A DNA stretch of 64,000 bases from Dipteris shenzhenensis (Eukaryota; Polypodiophyta; Polypodiopsida; Gleicheniales): NCBI GenBank assembly GCA_047967505.1, contig CM106538.1; one strand, 5' to 3'. The notes under the pieces are model-generated. The model ran no database searches and was not told where the DNA came from. It saw nothing but the letters and a program-made list of their open reading frames with translations. This document shows, piece after piece, positions 44,652-55,463 of the stretch; within the stretch, counting starts at the first letter, position 1, and every line of letters begins with the position of its first letter. A program made the position numbers and the translations under genes.

Positions 44652-47600
44652 TCACACCCCTTTAATGGGAATGTCCTTCCTCTGCATCAAACCAAGAGCT
44701 AGTCGGTGTTTCTCGAATAGCTCTTTACCGAGTGGTTTGGTAAAGATGTCTGCAACATTTTCTTTGCTATCACAATGCTGCAGTGTGATGTCACCAAGTA
44801 ACACTCTTTCTCTGATGAAGTGCTCTCTGACATCAATGTGCTTTGTCCTGGAGTGATATACTGGATTTTTGGCCAATGCTTGAGCCGATTGATTATCACA
44901 GTATATTGTTGTTGGCTTTGACTCATCAAAGTAATCTGTTTCTGACAATAGTCTTCTGAGCCATATAGCCTCACATGCACCTGTAGTGAGTGCTCTATAT
45001 TCTGCTTCAGTTGAAGACAAAGAAACAGTTGGCTGTTTGTTTGACAACCATGATATAGCACCTTGACCAAGGAAAAATGCATATCCCTGTGTCGATCTCC
45101 TGGTCTCATGATCTCCAGCATAGTCACTATCACAGTATCCATGCAACCGTGGATGACTTCCTCTGTATTCTATCCCAAATTGTCTTGTACCTCTGATGTA
45201 TCGCAAGACTCTTTTGGCTGCATTCCAGTGAGACTGTTTTGGATTTGCCATAAATTGTGCTAGTGAGCTTACTGCATAACAAATATCTGGCCGTGTGATT
45301 GTCAGATATATAAGAGATCCAATGAGTTGCCTGTAGTATCTGTCATTGACTGTAGGCTTTTCTGAATCTTTAGTAAGTTTCAAACTCTGTTCCATGGGAG
45401 TGGCTGCAATCTTGCAATCTGCCATATGAAACTTCTTCAGGAGACTGTCAACATATTTGAGCTGACTCATGAATGTGCTATCTGAATCTCTCCAGAACTC
45501 AATTCCAAGACAATAGTGCATAAGTCCAAGATCTTTCATGTCGAACTCTGCAGATAAGTCTTGTTTTAGTTTTCTGATGAAGCTATCCTTGCTTCCTGTC
45601 ACAATCAGATCATCTACGTACAAAAGTGCAATAGTAATATCTTCCCCTTGAACTGTGTAGTAGAGAGTATGATCTGCATTGGACTTCATGTATCCCAGAT
45701 CAGCAAAATACTTGTCAATTCTGCTGTACCAACTTCTGGGTGCTTGCTTTAAGCCATAGAGACTTTTCTTGAGATGGCAAACCTTGTTCTCCTGTCCTGG
45801 TTCAACATAACCGGCTGGTTGTTGCATGTAGACTTCCTCGTCTAGATAACCATTGAGAAATGCATTCTTGACATCGAGCTGATACACATTCCATTTACTG
45901 AGTGTCGCTAGTGATATCAAGAACCGTATGGAATCCATCTTTGCTACTGGAGCATAAGTCTCATCATAATCTTGACCATATTGTTGTGCAAATCCTTTTG
46001 CAACTAATCTGGCTTTGTATCTCTGAATACTGCCATCTGGATTGTACTTCACTTTGTATACCCATTTGTTGGCTATGGCCTTCTTTCCTGGTGGAAGGTC
46101 GCATAATTCCCAAGTGTTGTTTTTATACAAAGCATCCATTTCTTCATTCATTGCAGTTTGCCATTCTGGCTTATCTACTGCATCTTCGAAGTACACTGGC
46201 TCTTCTGTAGCCAGAATGGTAGTCATAAGAGCATAGTTGGTGGTTTCCACCTGAATTGCTTTGCCTTTCTGAGCATATGTCAATCTGGCTGGTGGTCTGC
46301 TTTCCCTAGTAGACCGTCTGAGCTGCTGTGACGCTGATTGGGGTGTTGCTGGCAATTCTTGCTCTTCTTCATCAACCTGTTCTGTAGATGACTGTGAAGT
46401 CGATGCTTCTATCTCCTGTGTAGGTGAGGTTTTCCATTCTGATTCCTCATCGAAGATTACATCTCTGGAGATGATGACTTTGCGGTTGATGGGATCATAC
46501 AATTTGTATGCTTTACTTTCTTCACTGTAGCCAACCATGATGCATTTGCGTGACTTCGCATCCAATTTCCTGCGATGATCATCATGTATGTGGGCATATG
46601 CTATGCAACCAAATATGCGGAGATGCCCAATGCGTGGCTTGTGTCCAGTGAATGCTTCATAAGGAGTCATTCCTTGTATCGGTTCGGTAGGAAGCCGATT
46701 AAGCAAGTAGTTAGCTGTAGCTATTGCTTCTGCCCAATACTGATTTGGAAGATGCTTTTCACTAAGCATTGCTCTAGCACTGTCTGCTAAAGTCCCATTC
46801 TTCCTTTCAGCTATTGCATTTTGCTGAGGAGTATCTGCACATGTGAATTGTCTTCGAATGCCGTGAGTTTTGCAAAAGTTCATGAAGGCTGAAGACATGT
46901 ATTCACCTCCTCTGTCTGATCTCATGACCTTGATCTTTCTGCCTGTTTGGTTCTCTACCATGGCTTTAAATTCTTGAAATCTTGCAAACACTTCAGATTT
47001 TTCTTTCAGAAAGTAGACCCAACAATATCTGCTGTAGTCGTCGATGAAGGTCAAGTAATAAAGTGAACCATTGATGCTGCGGGTCTGGGCATAACCCCAT
47101 ACATCTGTATGAATTAAATCAAGAATACCTCGTGCACGAGAGGTACTTCTGACAAAGTTGGTTCGCTTTTGTTTACCGAAGCAGCATGCTTCACAAACCT
47201 TTCCAAGAAACTGTAGCTTCGGAATCCCAATTGCCATATTTTGATTCCTTAGATCTAACAAGTACTTGAAGTTGACATGACCATATCTCTTGTGCCATTT
47301 TGCAGATAGTGGCATCTGTTGCATTTGAGCTGACATGGCATGCTTATCTGGTACTGTAGCTAGCATCCTGTATAAGCGTCCTTCCTTGACACCTTTTGCT
47401 ACTAGCTGACCTCTTTTGGATTTGTCTCTGATAGTGCATTCATCACCGTCGAAGATGACTTTGTAGTTGTGTTCCGTCATTTGACCTACTGACAAAAGGT
47501 TCTTACTGAGCTTCGGAACATAGAGCACATCTTTGACTAATCCTTTTGTACCAGTGAAATTGTTCATAGGGATAACACCTGTCCCTTGAACCGGATTCGG

Positions 47601-48908
47601 TGTATTGTCTGCTGTATAGATGACATTCTTTTGACCTTCTAATGGCTTCATTTCTGTGAACCATTCCTGATGATTTGTCATATGAGATGACGCACCGCTG
47701 TCGATGTACCAAGGATCTTGTTCCACTTGGTCGACTTGATAGCTGAAATCCTCTTTGGGATTGAAATCAGTGTCTTGGTGCATTGTATCAGTCTGATGCA
47801 ATTCCTCACTTGCAAGAAACATATTGCCATGTTCATTTGCAAAATGACTGTGACTAGAATGTCCACCACGATGATTTCCTCTTCCTCGGGAATTCCCTCG
47901 ATTACTGCTGGATTGACCGCCTTGGTCATACTGCTTCTTGCGGCAATCTCTTTCATAGTGTCCAAACTTGTGACAATAGTTGCATTGAATGTTTGACACA
48001 TTGGTGGATGCATTCCCTCGTCCTTGGAATCTTCCTCGGTTGGAATGATTTCCTCTTTGCTGATTTTGATGTTGCTGAGGATGCTGCTGATGCTGATGCT
48101 GATTCTGACTTTGATTTTGACCACTTTTCTGATATGATCTACCTCTGTTTCTGCCTTTGCCTCTGCTTCTGTCTGAAGCGGTGAATGCCTGATCATTAGA
48201 ATGACCTTTACGTGCTTGAATGGCCTGAGTCCTGAGTTCTTCACCAAGTAGAATTGACTGAAGTTCTTCCAGTGTTGGAATTTGCCGTTGGATGGCAATA
48301 CTCTGGACCAGATTCTCATATCCTTCTCCTAGTCCATTCAGGATTACTTGAACCATTTCTGCGGGATTCATAGTCTCTCCTGCTGCTGCAAGTTGATTGT
48401 TGTAGTCTTTGATGCGGAGTACATAAGCATGACCGGTTTCACTGCTGTTGCGGAAACTCTGGTTGATCTGGTTTCTCAGGGTGAGAATCCTGGATGTGTT
48501 CTTGGACTCGTAGAGAGCTGCGAACATATCCCATGCTTCTTTTGATGTCTTGACTGTGTTGAGCTGTCCTAGCATGACATCTTGCACATTCTGCTTGATC
48601 AGGTGATAGGCATACTTGTCTTTCTTATCCCATTCTGCTTGAGCTCGGGCAATGGCAGGATCTGCTACTGGTGCGGAAACCGTTTGTGTAGATGTAGATC
48701 CCGATGTAGATCCCGTTGCTGGTGCTGTGACAACAGATGGAGTAGAGCTACTGGTGGCTGGATCGGCAAATGGTCTAGGTATGGATCCATCAACATACTC
48801 CCATTTGTCCTGAAGCACAAGAATGGTCTCCATTCGGTATTTCCATGTACCGTAATTGGAGTTGTCTAACTTAGCAGATGCCTCCAGATTGAGGTTGCTA
48901 GTCGACAT
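44652..48908 (-). CDS. Ty1/copia gag-pol polyprotein, 1418 aa, apparently intact
   Basis: Encodes the proteins for reverse transcription and integration of the element at 44307-51604. Domains: gag-type NYGTWKYRM near 18-26 and UBN2-like gag 90-235; RG/Q-rich basic linker 245-300; CCHC zinc knuckle with C309, C312, H317, C322; aspartic protease DSGA at 403-406; integrase HHCC zinc motif (H539, H544, C572, C575) and DDE core at D602, D665 and E701 (35-residue spacing); copia connector FGCIAYAHIH near 766; reverse transcriptase with D1012 and YVDD at 1097-1100; RNase H with D1260, E1301/E1303 and D1338. The order protease-integrase-RT-RNase H is diagnostic of copia. There are no stops or frameshifts, and the length is normal for the family. 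The first ATG opens a plausible gag N-terminus. Gag and Pol are one frame, so no recoding is needed. Confidence 0.96.
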   Translation of the reverse strand: MSTSNLNLEASAKLDNSNYGTWKYRMETILVLQDKWEYVDGSIPRPFADPATSSSTPSVVTAPATGSTSGSTSTQTVSAPVADPAIARAQAEWDKKDKYAYHLIKQNVQDVMLGQLNTVKTSKEAWDMFAALYESKNTSRILTLRNQINQSFRNSSETGHAYVLRIKDYNNQLAAAGETMNPAEMVQVILNGLGEGYENLVQSIAIQRQIPTLEELQSILLGEELRTQAIQARKGHSNDQAFTASDRSRGKGRNRGRSYQKSGQNQSQNQHQHQQHPQQHQNQQRGNHSNRGRFQGRGNASTNVSNIQCNYCHKFGHYERDCRKKQYDQGGQSSSNRGNSRGRGNHRGGHSSHSHFANEHGNMFLASEELHQTDTMHQDTDFNPKEDFSYQVDQVEQDPWYIDSGASSHMTNHQEWFTEMKPLEGQKNVIYTADNTPNPVQGTGVIPMNNFTGTKGLVKDVLYVPKLSKNLLSVGQMTEHNYKVIFDGDECTIRDKSKRGQLVAKGVKEGRLYRMLATVPDKHAMSAQMQQMPLSAKWHKRYGHVNFKYLLDLRNQNMAIGIPKLQFLGKVCEACCFGKQKRTNFVRSTSRARGILDLIHTDVWGYAQTRSINGSLYYLTFIDDYSRYCWVYFLKEKSEVFARFQEFKAMVENQTGRKIKVMRSDRGGEYMSSAFMNFCKTHGIRRQFTCADTPQQNAIAERKNGTLADSARAMLSEKHLPNQYWAEAIATANYLLNRLPTEPIQGMTPYEAFTGHKPRIGHLRIFGCIAYAHIHDDHRRKLDAKSRKCIMVGYSEESKAYKLYDPINRKVIISRDVIFDEESEWKTSPTQEIEASTSQSSTEQVDEEEQELPATPQSASQQLRRSTRESRPPARLTYAQKGKAIQVETTNYALMTTILATEEPVYFEDAVDKPEWQTAMNEEMDALYKNNTWELCDLPPGKKAIANKWVYKVKYNPDGSIQRYKARLVAKGFAQQYGQDYDETYAPVAKMDSIRFLISLATLSKWNVYQLDVKNAFLNGYLDEEVYMQQPAGYVEPGQENKVCHLKKSLYGLKQAPRSWYSRIDKYFADLGYMKSNADHTLYYTVQGEDITIALLYVDDLIVTGSKDSFIRKLKQDLSAEFDMKDLGLMHYCLGIEFWRDSDSTFMSQLKYVDSLLKKFHMADCKIAATPMEQSLKLTKDSEKPTVNDRYYRQLIGSLIYLTITRPDICYAVSSLAQFMANPKQSHWNAAKRVLRYIRGTRQFGIEYRGSHPRLHGYCDSDYAGDHETRRSTQGYAFFLGQGAISWLSNKQPTVSLSSTEAEYRALTTGACEAIWLRRLLSETDYFDESKPTTIYCDNQSAQALAKNPVYHSRTKHIDVREHFIRERVLLGDITLQHCDSKENVADIFTKPLGKELFEKHRLALGLMQRKDIPIKGV

Positions 48909-49680
48909 GGTGCAAACAATGTACTCAAAAGTGTCCTGAAAAACTCTGTATGAATCAACTGCAAATACACTGAAGATGCCAAGTGAAATCTCTGTACCGT
49001 CGGTGAAGATAGAACTGCAGTATACAAAATCTGATCTGTGTTACAAGGCTTGTGGCAATGATGCCGGGAATAGCCAAGAGGCTTTACAAGGCTGAAAATG
49101 ATGTGCACGATGCCGTGAGATAGCCAAATAGGCTTTACAATGGTGGCATGTGTGTGTGAAAGCAAGTGCTATCTGCCCACTGTATCAATCTGCAATGCCG
49201 CTGAACTCTGAAGTCTGCTCACTGAACTGATGAACGGAAGATTTCAGGTAATGTAATGATGTGAAATCGGATGTGAGCGTATGGACTGACTCCGAGTAGG
49301 TACTAGTCGGGAATTTCGGGCATGGCTTAGATTGGCAACTTGGGGAATTCAAAGCGTCCCCTCTATGGCGATCTAGTCTACTCTGATCTAGATCTAAACC
49401 AACCGTCGATCGATGAAAGAGCAGCAAATAATTCCTTTTCTTTTGTTCTTTTTAAGTGCTGGGTCAGATGCGTCGATGTAGAGGCAAATGTGCGTGAAGG
49501 AAGTGGTTTTGTCGGCGAAGCTCAAATGTGAGTGTAACTTGCGCCGAAATGTGCGCGTGACATAACGAGCGCGTAGAGCACGAAAAATCGAGCGACTTTC
49601 CTTTTTGGAGCACCCTCAAATTCTTCCTAGATCAAGAGATATGACTTGATCTAGGTGGAGGGGCAAAAGGAGTGCAAATG
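48909..49680 (-). other. leader of copia element, gag-proximal part
   Basis: Non-coding between gag and the ACGT-site array. It includes TTTCCTTTTTGGAGCA at 49588-49603, shared with the 2.7-kb element at 22472-22487. Short frames lack domains. Confidence 0.5.
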
Positions 49681-50220
49681 GTGCTCAATGATGATGTGTC
49701 ACTGTGAGTCACATGCAGTGATGATGTGGCACTGTGCTTAGCAAGAGGTGTGCCAGTGAAGCTCTGTGCTGAGGTGGCAGTGCTGAGGTGTCACTGATGA
49801 CGTGGCACTGATGACGTGGCAATGATGACGTGGCACAGATGACGTGGCTGATGACGTGGCAGGTGACGTGGCCTGATGACGTGTCACTGATGACGTGGCA
49901 GTCAATGCTGACGTGGCAGTCGGTGATGACGTGGCAGTCGGTGCTGACGTGGCAGTCGGTGATGACGTGGCAGTCGGTGCTGACGTGGCCTGCTTACGTG
50001 GCGCTGATGACGTGGCTCCAATGGTGACGTGGCAGATAAGGTCTGCCACGTGTCACAATGTAAACCAAGCTCTCTGACCTATGATCAATCTAACTGGGAT
50101 TAACTTACCCTGACCCAGGTTGGAGCTTATCTGCCACGTGTCATATGGATGTGGTTGCCACGTGGAGGATAAGAGCTTGGGAACATGCCACGTGTCGAGT
50201 GGCTATCTGCCACGTGTCGC
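49680..50220 (-). promoter_or_regulatory. tandem ACGT-core (bZIP-type) site array in the copia leader
   Basis: 49794-50035 contains about 16 irregular units of GATGACGTGGCA or close variants. Nine contain exact GATGACGTGG, whose complement CCACGTCATC is the core of the plant unfolded-protein response element. 50040-50220 adds five GCCACGTG(T/G) G-box/ABRE-like sites. ACGT-core elements bind plant bZIP factors. The array lies downstream of the LTR promoter, inside the transcribed leader, so it could act as an internal enhancer. It could equally be a neutral minisatellite; only the sequence is seen. Confidence 0.65.
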
Positions 50221-50798
50221 TTGGAAGGAGCTCACGGAATCTGCTGAGATGCCGACAGAATCTTGAAGATTCCGTCGTCGGTTTCGTTGGAGAGCGGCCG
50301 TTGATCGCCTTTGTTGTAGGAGCCATCGGTTGCGTGCGCCTTGCGTTACAGGCTTTTGGAAGCCGGTTTTGGAGCTGAGGCGCTTCACCTTCTTGCAACA
50401 AATGCGGTCGATATGTCGTGTCCTGGGATGCTGAATCTTGCCCTTCGACTTCAGCTGCCGTGTTGGACTCTCCCCTATCTAGTCTGTGCCTGTACGAGTA
50501 CGCCTCGTCAAACAAATTGTCCTCCACCGCCCGTCTGACCAGGCCTTCCTCCGAAGAATCTATAATCCTAATGCTAGCCAATTTGCGCCTCCAGAGTTTG
50601 CGCAGACGACATCTCCGCCGGTTCCAAGACCAATTCGGAGCCTTTCCACAAAGCGTGAGATTCTACACATCGGGGGAGATTCCCTGCGACATGGTCCTTG
50701 TGCTGAAGGCATAATCGTTTGCCTGAAGATTTGGAAGAGGCGAGGACGAGGTTGGAAAGGGGGCTGGAGAGAAATCAACCCCCGCGTGGAGAAGGGGC
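50221..50798. other. GC-richer leader segment of unknown origin
   Basis: Composition differs from the AT-rich surroundings. Open frames exist on both strands (for example 50141-50581 minus and 50486-50932 plus), but they overlap out of phase and show no domain I recognise. Because it adjoins the FRIGIDA-like piece at 50799, it may be upstream sequence from the same captured locus. Confidence 0.4.
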
Positions 50799-51073
50799 TT
50801 GGCAACCAAGAAAGAACGGAGTGCCAAGGCAGCGAACGGCTCCGTGTCGCAGCCTATGGACGTAGATGTCAAGGCCGCTGCAGGAGACAGCGGCAATTCT
50901 GCTCTCGATTTTGCGCTCAGCGGGCTTCTTGATAAGGGAACCAGCGTGAAAGATAAGCCTAAAACAGAGATGAAGCCTCGCCCTCAATTGAAATCTTTTT
51001 GTGAGAACATGGACTCGGACGGATTGCGCAAGTTCATTGCAGAACATAGTAAAGATTTGAACTCTTCTTCTTC
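50799..51073 (+). pseudogene. captured FRIGIDA-like gene fragment (antisense in copia leader)
   Basis: The plus strand, opposite to the element's genes, reads MDVDVKAAAGDSGNS, then RPQLKSFCENMDSDGLRKFI and AEHSKDL. FRIGIDA-like proteins (Frigida domain, PF07899) begin their conserved region with a LKSxCxxMDxxGLxxFIxxxRKEL pattern, which this matches. The homology stops after about 25 residues, where the reading runs into element leader sequence. Only the N-terminal flank and the domain start are therefore captured. There is no convincing ATG at its start (the frame is open upstream). No function is expected as protein; antisense RNA against a host FRIGIDA-like gene is conceivable. Confidence 0.55.
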
Positions 51074-51335
51074 TTTCTCTGGACAGATAATGGACTTACA
51101 AAAGCTCTCTCTCACCATGAAATCTCTCTCAAAAACAAAACATAACTGAAATCTCTCAATGGAAATGTCTCTCGAAACTCTCAAGAGAAGAGAATGGACA
51201 GAATTCTCCACTCATTGAACGGAATTTTCTATCACTCTACGGAAGTGAAAGAATGAACACAAACTCTCAATCTCTCAATCAATCAATCACTCTCACTCTC
51301 TCAAGAATCGCAATGTCTCAGCGGAAGACAAGGGA
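51074..51335 (-). other. PBS-proximal leader of copia element
   Basis: CT- and CTCTCA-rich stretch containing GAACGGAATTTTC, also found at 23850-23862 in the 2.7-kb element. This supports common ancestry of the two leaders. Confidence 0.6.
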
Positions 51336-51604
51336 GCTCTGATACCATGACAAAATATGAAGAGGGGAGAGGAGAAGAGTGGAGATGAGGAGAGAGGGCA
51401 CAGCTAGAGAGCACACCACAAATGACTAACTGTACACTAGAATTAGTTGAAAAAATAGAATATATACAAACCCTTTTAGGGTTAGGGTTAGGGAAGCTAA
51501 CCCTTTCCTTTATAGCACTCTATAAGGTTAGTGCTATGCACATATGATCACGTGATGGTGCTATGCACACATGATCACATGATGTTGAGCGTGAACTCTC
51601 AACA
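51336..51604 (-). promoter_or_regulatory. 5' LTR (51348-51604) and PBS (51336-51347) of intact copia element
   Basis: The 5' LTR supplies the promoter. On the sense strand TATAAAGG (plus coordinates 51507-51514) is followed within about 20 bp by (CCCTAA)3 (about 51474-51493), then a CT-rich stretch to the LTR end TTTTGTCA. CACGTGATC near 51545-51555 is a G-box upstream of the TATA. The PBS reads TGGTATCAGAGC on the sense strand (initiator tRNA-Met). Confidence 0.85.
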
Positions 51605-54075
51605 AATGGTATATAGTGGTCATATTGCATAACTATTCACTTATAACAAAGGCCGATTTGCATTATCATCATAATATTGGGAATAGTCATTTCCCATGAA
51701 GGGTATGTTCAATTCTTCCTAATAATTAGGTAGCTCTTCTAGCCATACTTGATTCATGGGAATGATTCATTTGGTGGTGGTGGTTGAGGCACTAGTACTA
51801 GAGGGGGTCATGGAATATTTTGAGCCCTAAATTTCCTTTAATTAGCTGATGTGGCTCCTTGGATTGCCAATTGTGTGACTGATTGGGAACATTGGGAGGT
51901 GTGAGCAAGGCAATTTATGGCCTTGTTTGATCCGTTGCTTGGGGAACCATCTTAGGATACCTTTATTGGAAGGTGTCATGATCTCCCTAGTGAATGAAAT
52001 GGGCACAAAAGAGTGATGGCCTAGCCCTAAGGCATGGACACTCATTGTTGGGATGGTTGCCATTGCATACCCAACACCAAACATTATATCTTCATGGAAA
52101 AAAGTGGGGGTTTTATAGGAGCTTCCTTCGACATTCTTGCCTTCCATTGTTGGCTCAGCTAATTTAATATATTAGTGGCTAATTCCTATATGTTCATCTC
52201 TTAGGAGGTCCAACTTTGGCTAATTCCTCTATGTTCATCCCTTTGGTTGTGACACATCAAATGAAGCTAAATATTTCTCTCATTAGGACTTCGCCACATT
52301 ATGGTCACTTAGGTCAATCGTCGTCTTACTAGATGACTCAAATGATCTGGAATTCATTGCGCACAAATGGTCATGAAGCACAGGATCCTAGAACCCTATG
52401 AGGATGGAAACAACCATACATCTACTCCTGGGGTTTTGCATCGAGAGTTCAAATGTTTAATCCTGGTGATTTAATCATGGAGGGATTGCATTTCTTTATT
52501 TGACCTTATAGAGGGGTTCCACTTGGATCCACTAGGGGCAAATCCCACAATAAATGACTTACCTAGTGTATCCAAATTGATTTCTCATCCGAATTCAGTG
52601 CTCTAAACCATGGTCATCAAGGCTTAAGCCAAAATCATTTACTTTTTTTGGATTTAGGATATCACCAAATTTCTCCAAATCTATTCAAAATGCTCTACAT
52701 GGGAGGCTGATGGGTTTAATTTCAGAATGGTTTTCGTCTCTTCCCATAATTATTGGATGAATGACCCCCTTCCTAATACTTGTCCTAAGATCCCCATCGC
52801 CTCATTGGTAACTAAGATTTGTGAAGTTCGAGAAACATGGATGTGTTTATCAAAGCTATGCTTATATAGTATTATGAAATATAGGCGAAAATTTATCTAG
52901 CTTATTTTTTTAGTTTCACAATATTGATAGGGTGTAGTATAATTTTATATATTCTTTTGGAAGTTGAAGTAAAAAATGTAAATCCTAGCGTAAATTTAGA
53001 TTTTTTTGCATAAAGTTTCAAATATTGGTGAATTTCTCAAATGTTTATTTTTATTAGGGCATAAAATTTTTTGAAGCCAATATAAAATTTTAGCTTCTTA
53101 ATGAAACTAACTTGAAAAAATCGTCCATGAAGAGAAACATGAGGATACAGTGACCCTACTTTATATATTGGTGTTCTCGATGGAGGGTTCCATGTATTTA
53201 GTAGCTATACAAATGTAATATGTGAGGATCTTGACCCAATAGGAATTTGAATTGTGACTTGTGGTTGGTGGGGCCTACCATGCTAGGCTAAAGGACTTCT
53301 AGGAAGTGGCATGCTGACCCCATCATTAGAGGCCTATAAGGGGTGATTGTTGGGTATGGCCTACCGTGCTCTATGGCCAATGGAACTTCGGATGTGGGAG
53401 ATCTTATTTTTTTATTCTTTTGGATTACTCCTTCATCCACTATTTCTAGGATTTAAAATTCTTGATAGAGTTTGGGGCCAAATTTAACCCTATACGAATG
53501 GATTTCATCAAAGAATGGATGTGATGGTACTTGATTTCCAATAGATATGATTGGACTTGGTTCCCTGAGTTTTAGGAGGAAAATAAAGAATGGGGAAAAG
53601 AGAGTAATAAAGAGAGAAAGAGGTGAAAAGAGAGGGGGAAAAGAGAGGAAAAGAGAAAAGGAGAATGTTACAGCTATATATAGCTCCCCTAAATCAGCCT
53701 AGTCCTCAACTATGATGAGGAACATGGTGTTACCACTAAGCAACCTCACTTATCCCAAGATCCTCCTTGTGATTATTGTTGCGGCAATCATCCATCCTTT
53801 TGGTATTACGAAGGCATTATGATCACGAACGTAATCAAGCATATGCTACTTAGCATCCTCCTATTGTTGATGCCCATACACATCAAGAGGAAAATCATAT
53901 CTACTGTTTGATATCTCTCTAGAGAGGATACCTCTTGTTCGAGATCGTTCCACTTTTATTGTTGATTCTAGTGCTATTGGTAGGTAATATGACATATCAA
54001 TCTCAATGGTTACATAATTATCATGCTCTTCTTCACAAGAAATTGGTTTATCTTGCTGATGACACTACTTGTCAA
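51605..54075. repeat. duplicated block X, right copy, part 2
   Basis: Starts with the right target duplicate AATGG and matches 14498-17593, without the 15216-15806 segment. 53580-53670 is a short purine-rich run. 53667-54075 is the partial-LTR plus nucleocapsid/protease remnant seen at 17187-17593. No intact gene. Confidence 0.8.
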
Positions 54076-54222
54076 TGTTAGAGCTATATATAGCTCGCCC
54101 TAACTCAGCCTAGTCCTCAACTATATATATGCCTATGATCTATGAATAAAATCACTTCCTCGAGATCAACTCTTGTGTCCATCTCTCTCCTCTTTCTCTT
54201 CCTCCCAACATGGTATCGGAGC
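54076..54222 (+). mobile_element. LARD-type LTR (D) with adjacent PBS
   Basis: TGTTAGAGC...CTCCCAACA (54076-54210) followed by TGGTATCGGAGC, the tRNA-Met PBS with one change. It is the right-block counterpart of 17594-17738. Together with 54223-54690 it is an inverted copy of 40320-41011. Confidence 0.8.
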
Positions 54223-55358
54223 CTCGATATGCTCTAGCATGACTGTGAGAAAAAAGCAACATGATTTTCGTCAATTTGACAAAGCGATCATTCAGCGAAA
54301 ACGTCTTTTCTGATCGTTTCGACCACTTGATTGTTAGGTTTCAAGCTAATATGCAAAAGTTGTAAAAGATGCATTGCCAATCAACCTCTCATCATGATGG
54401 ATGAAAACTCCCACAATGGCTTGTTCAAAGAGTATGCATCGGTTATTTTGACTGGCTAGATTACTATATTCCAATTTTAGGTAAGAAAGTTATGGTTATT
54501 TTTGTTTTACTGCCTGCTGTTAATAAACTGGTAGAAGAGTGCTTGAATAGGAAGATGAACACGCACAATTAGAGAGGACTTGATCTAGGACATGAGGATG
54601 GAAAAGGTTCATACTTTTGTAGAATCAACAATATTTGAAGCAAAAGAAAAAGCAATAAAAAATTTGACTTAATGATAAGAAGCTTCGTGATATGGCATTT
54701 CCCACAACATCAAAGGAATTTGGTTTATCTCTATACCAATACGCAAAGAAAAGCTCCAACACATAGATCTATGTCATAGTGGGTGGTGATCTTGGAATTA
54801 ACCATGGTCGTCTTGCTTAAAACCAATCATGTTTTTTGCAGTAGGTCCGAGTATAGATATTGATAGAGCTCTTTGGCTGAAGGATGTTCTATGAGTCCTG
54901 AGTAGCAAAGCAATTACACAAAGAATCAGCAACCGATGCACTAAATAAGAAGCTGGTGAGTAAAGGATGCACTAAATAAAAACTAGCTTAATAGATGTGA
55001 AGCATCCTTGGCTTTTACTTTTGCAATAGTAGCATGAAGCCACATGTGTTGAAGTGCTAAACTCTTGTTTTCACTGATGACCTAATAGAAAGAAAAAATT
55101 TCTTTCATATGATAGAAAACCTTTTGTCCAAGTGATTTTCCCAATCAACTTTCTCGTCTGTAGAACGTATATAATTATCATGTAAAAGCATGGAGATTTG
55201 GCTACCTTACTCTTAATGACAAGATTGAGACTCTACTTGTCATCGATTAGATAAGATCTTCATCCCTAAATATTGACTATGCTTGCAAAAATGATCCGAC
55301 GCGCTTGGTTTTTGTGGATATGACCGGCGTGCGTTGCGTCTCCTCTTCATCTAAATTT
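54223..55358. repeat. LARD R3 segments, fold-back arrangement (right copy)
   Basis: 54223-54690 is R3 in plus orientation, more complete than in the left block copy, which has lost about 300 bp here. From about 54720 the orientation switches, matching 39540-40150. It ends with AATTT (55354-55358), the left target duplicate of the family-E element. Confidence 0.65.
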
Positions 55359-55463
55359 TGTTGAGAGAGAAGAAGAAGAGATGATAGACACACCAAATAG
55401 ACTCCCAAAGATTGATTCATATTGATCACTAGTTACATATATATAGGTGAGACCTAGTTCAAG

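Larger units (their letters stand above)
44307..51604 (-). mobile_element. intact Ty1/copia retrotransposon, 7.3 kb
   Basis: 257-bp LTRs (44307-44563 and 51348-51604) in which I see no difference, a PBS complement at 51336-51347, a polypurine complement at 44564-44575, and a single full polyprotein ORF. The 5-bp duplication AATGG is at 44302-44306 and 51605-51609; the unoccupied site is at 14498-14502 in the left block copy. A leader of about 2.4 kb separates the PBS from gag. All parts needed for autonomous movement are visible, and identical LTRs indicate very recent insertion. Confidence 0.95.

Noticed and set aside
49794-50035. CRISPR-like or satellite array
   Set aside because: Units are short, contiguous and irregular, without repeat-spacer structure, in a plant LTR element; minisatellite or regulatory-site array fits better.
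50141-50581. 146-residue minus-strand ORF in the copia leader as an extra (env-like or accessory) gene
   Set aside because: No domain, signal peptide or membrane segment; it overlaps the G-box cluster and GC-rich cargo, and open frames exist on both strands there.
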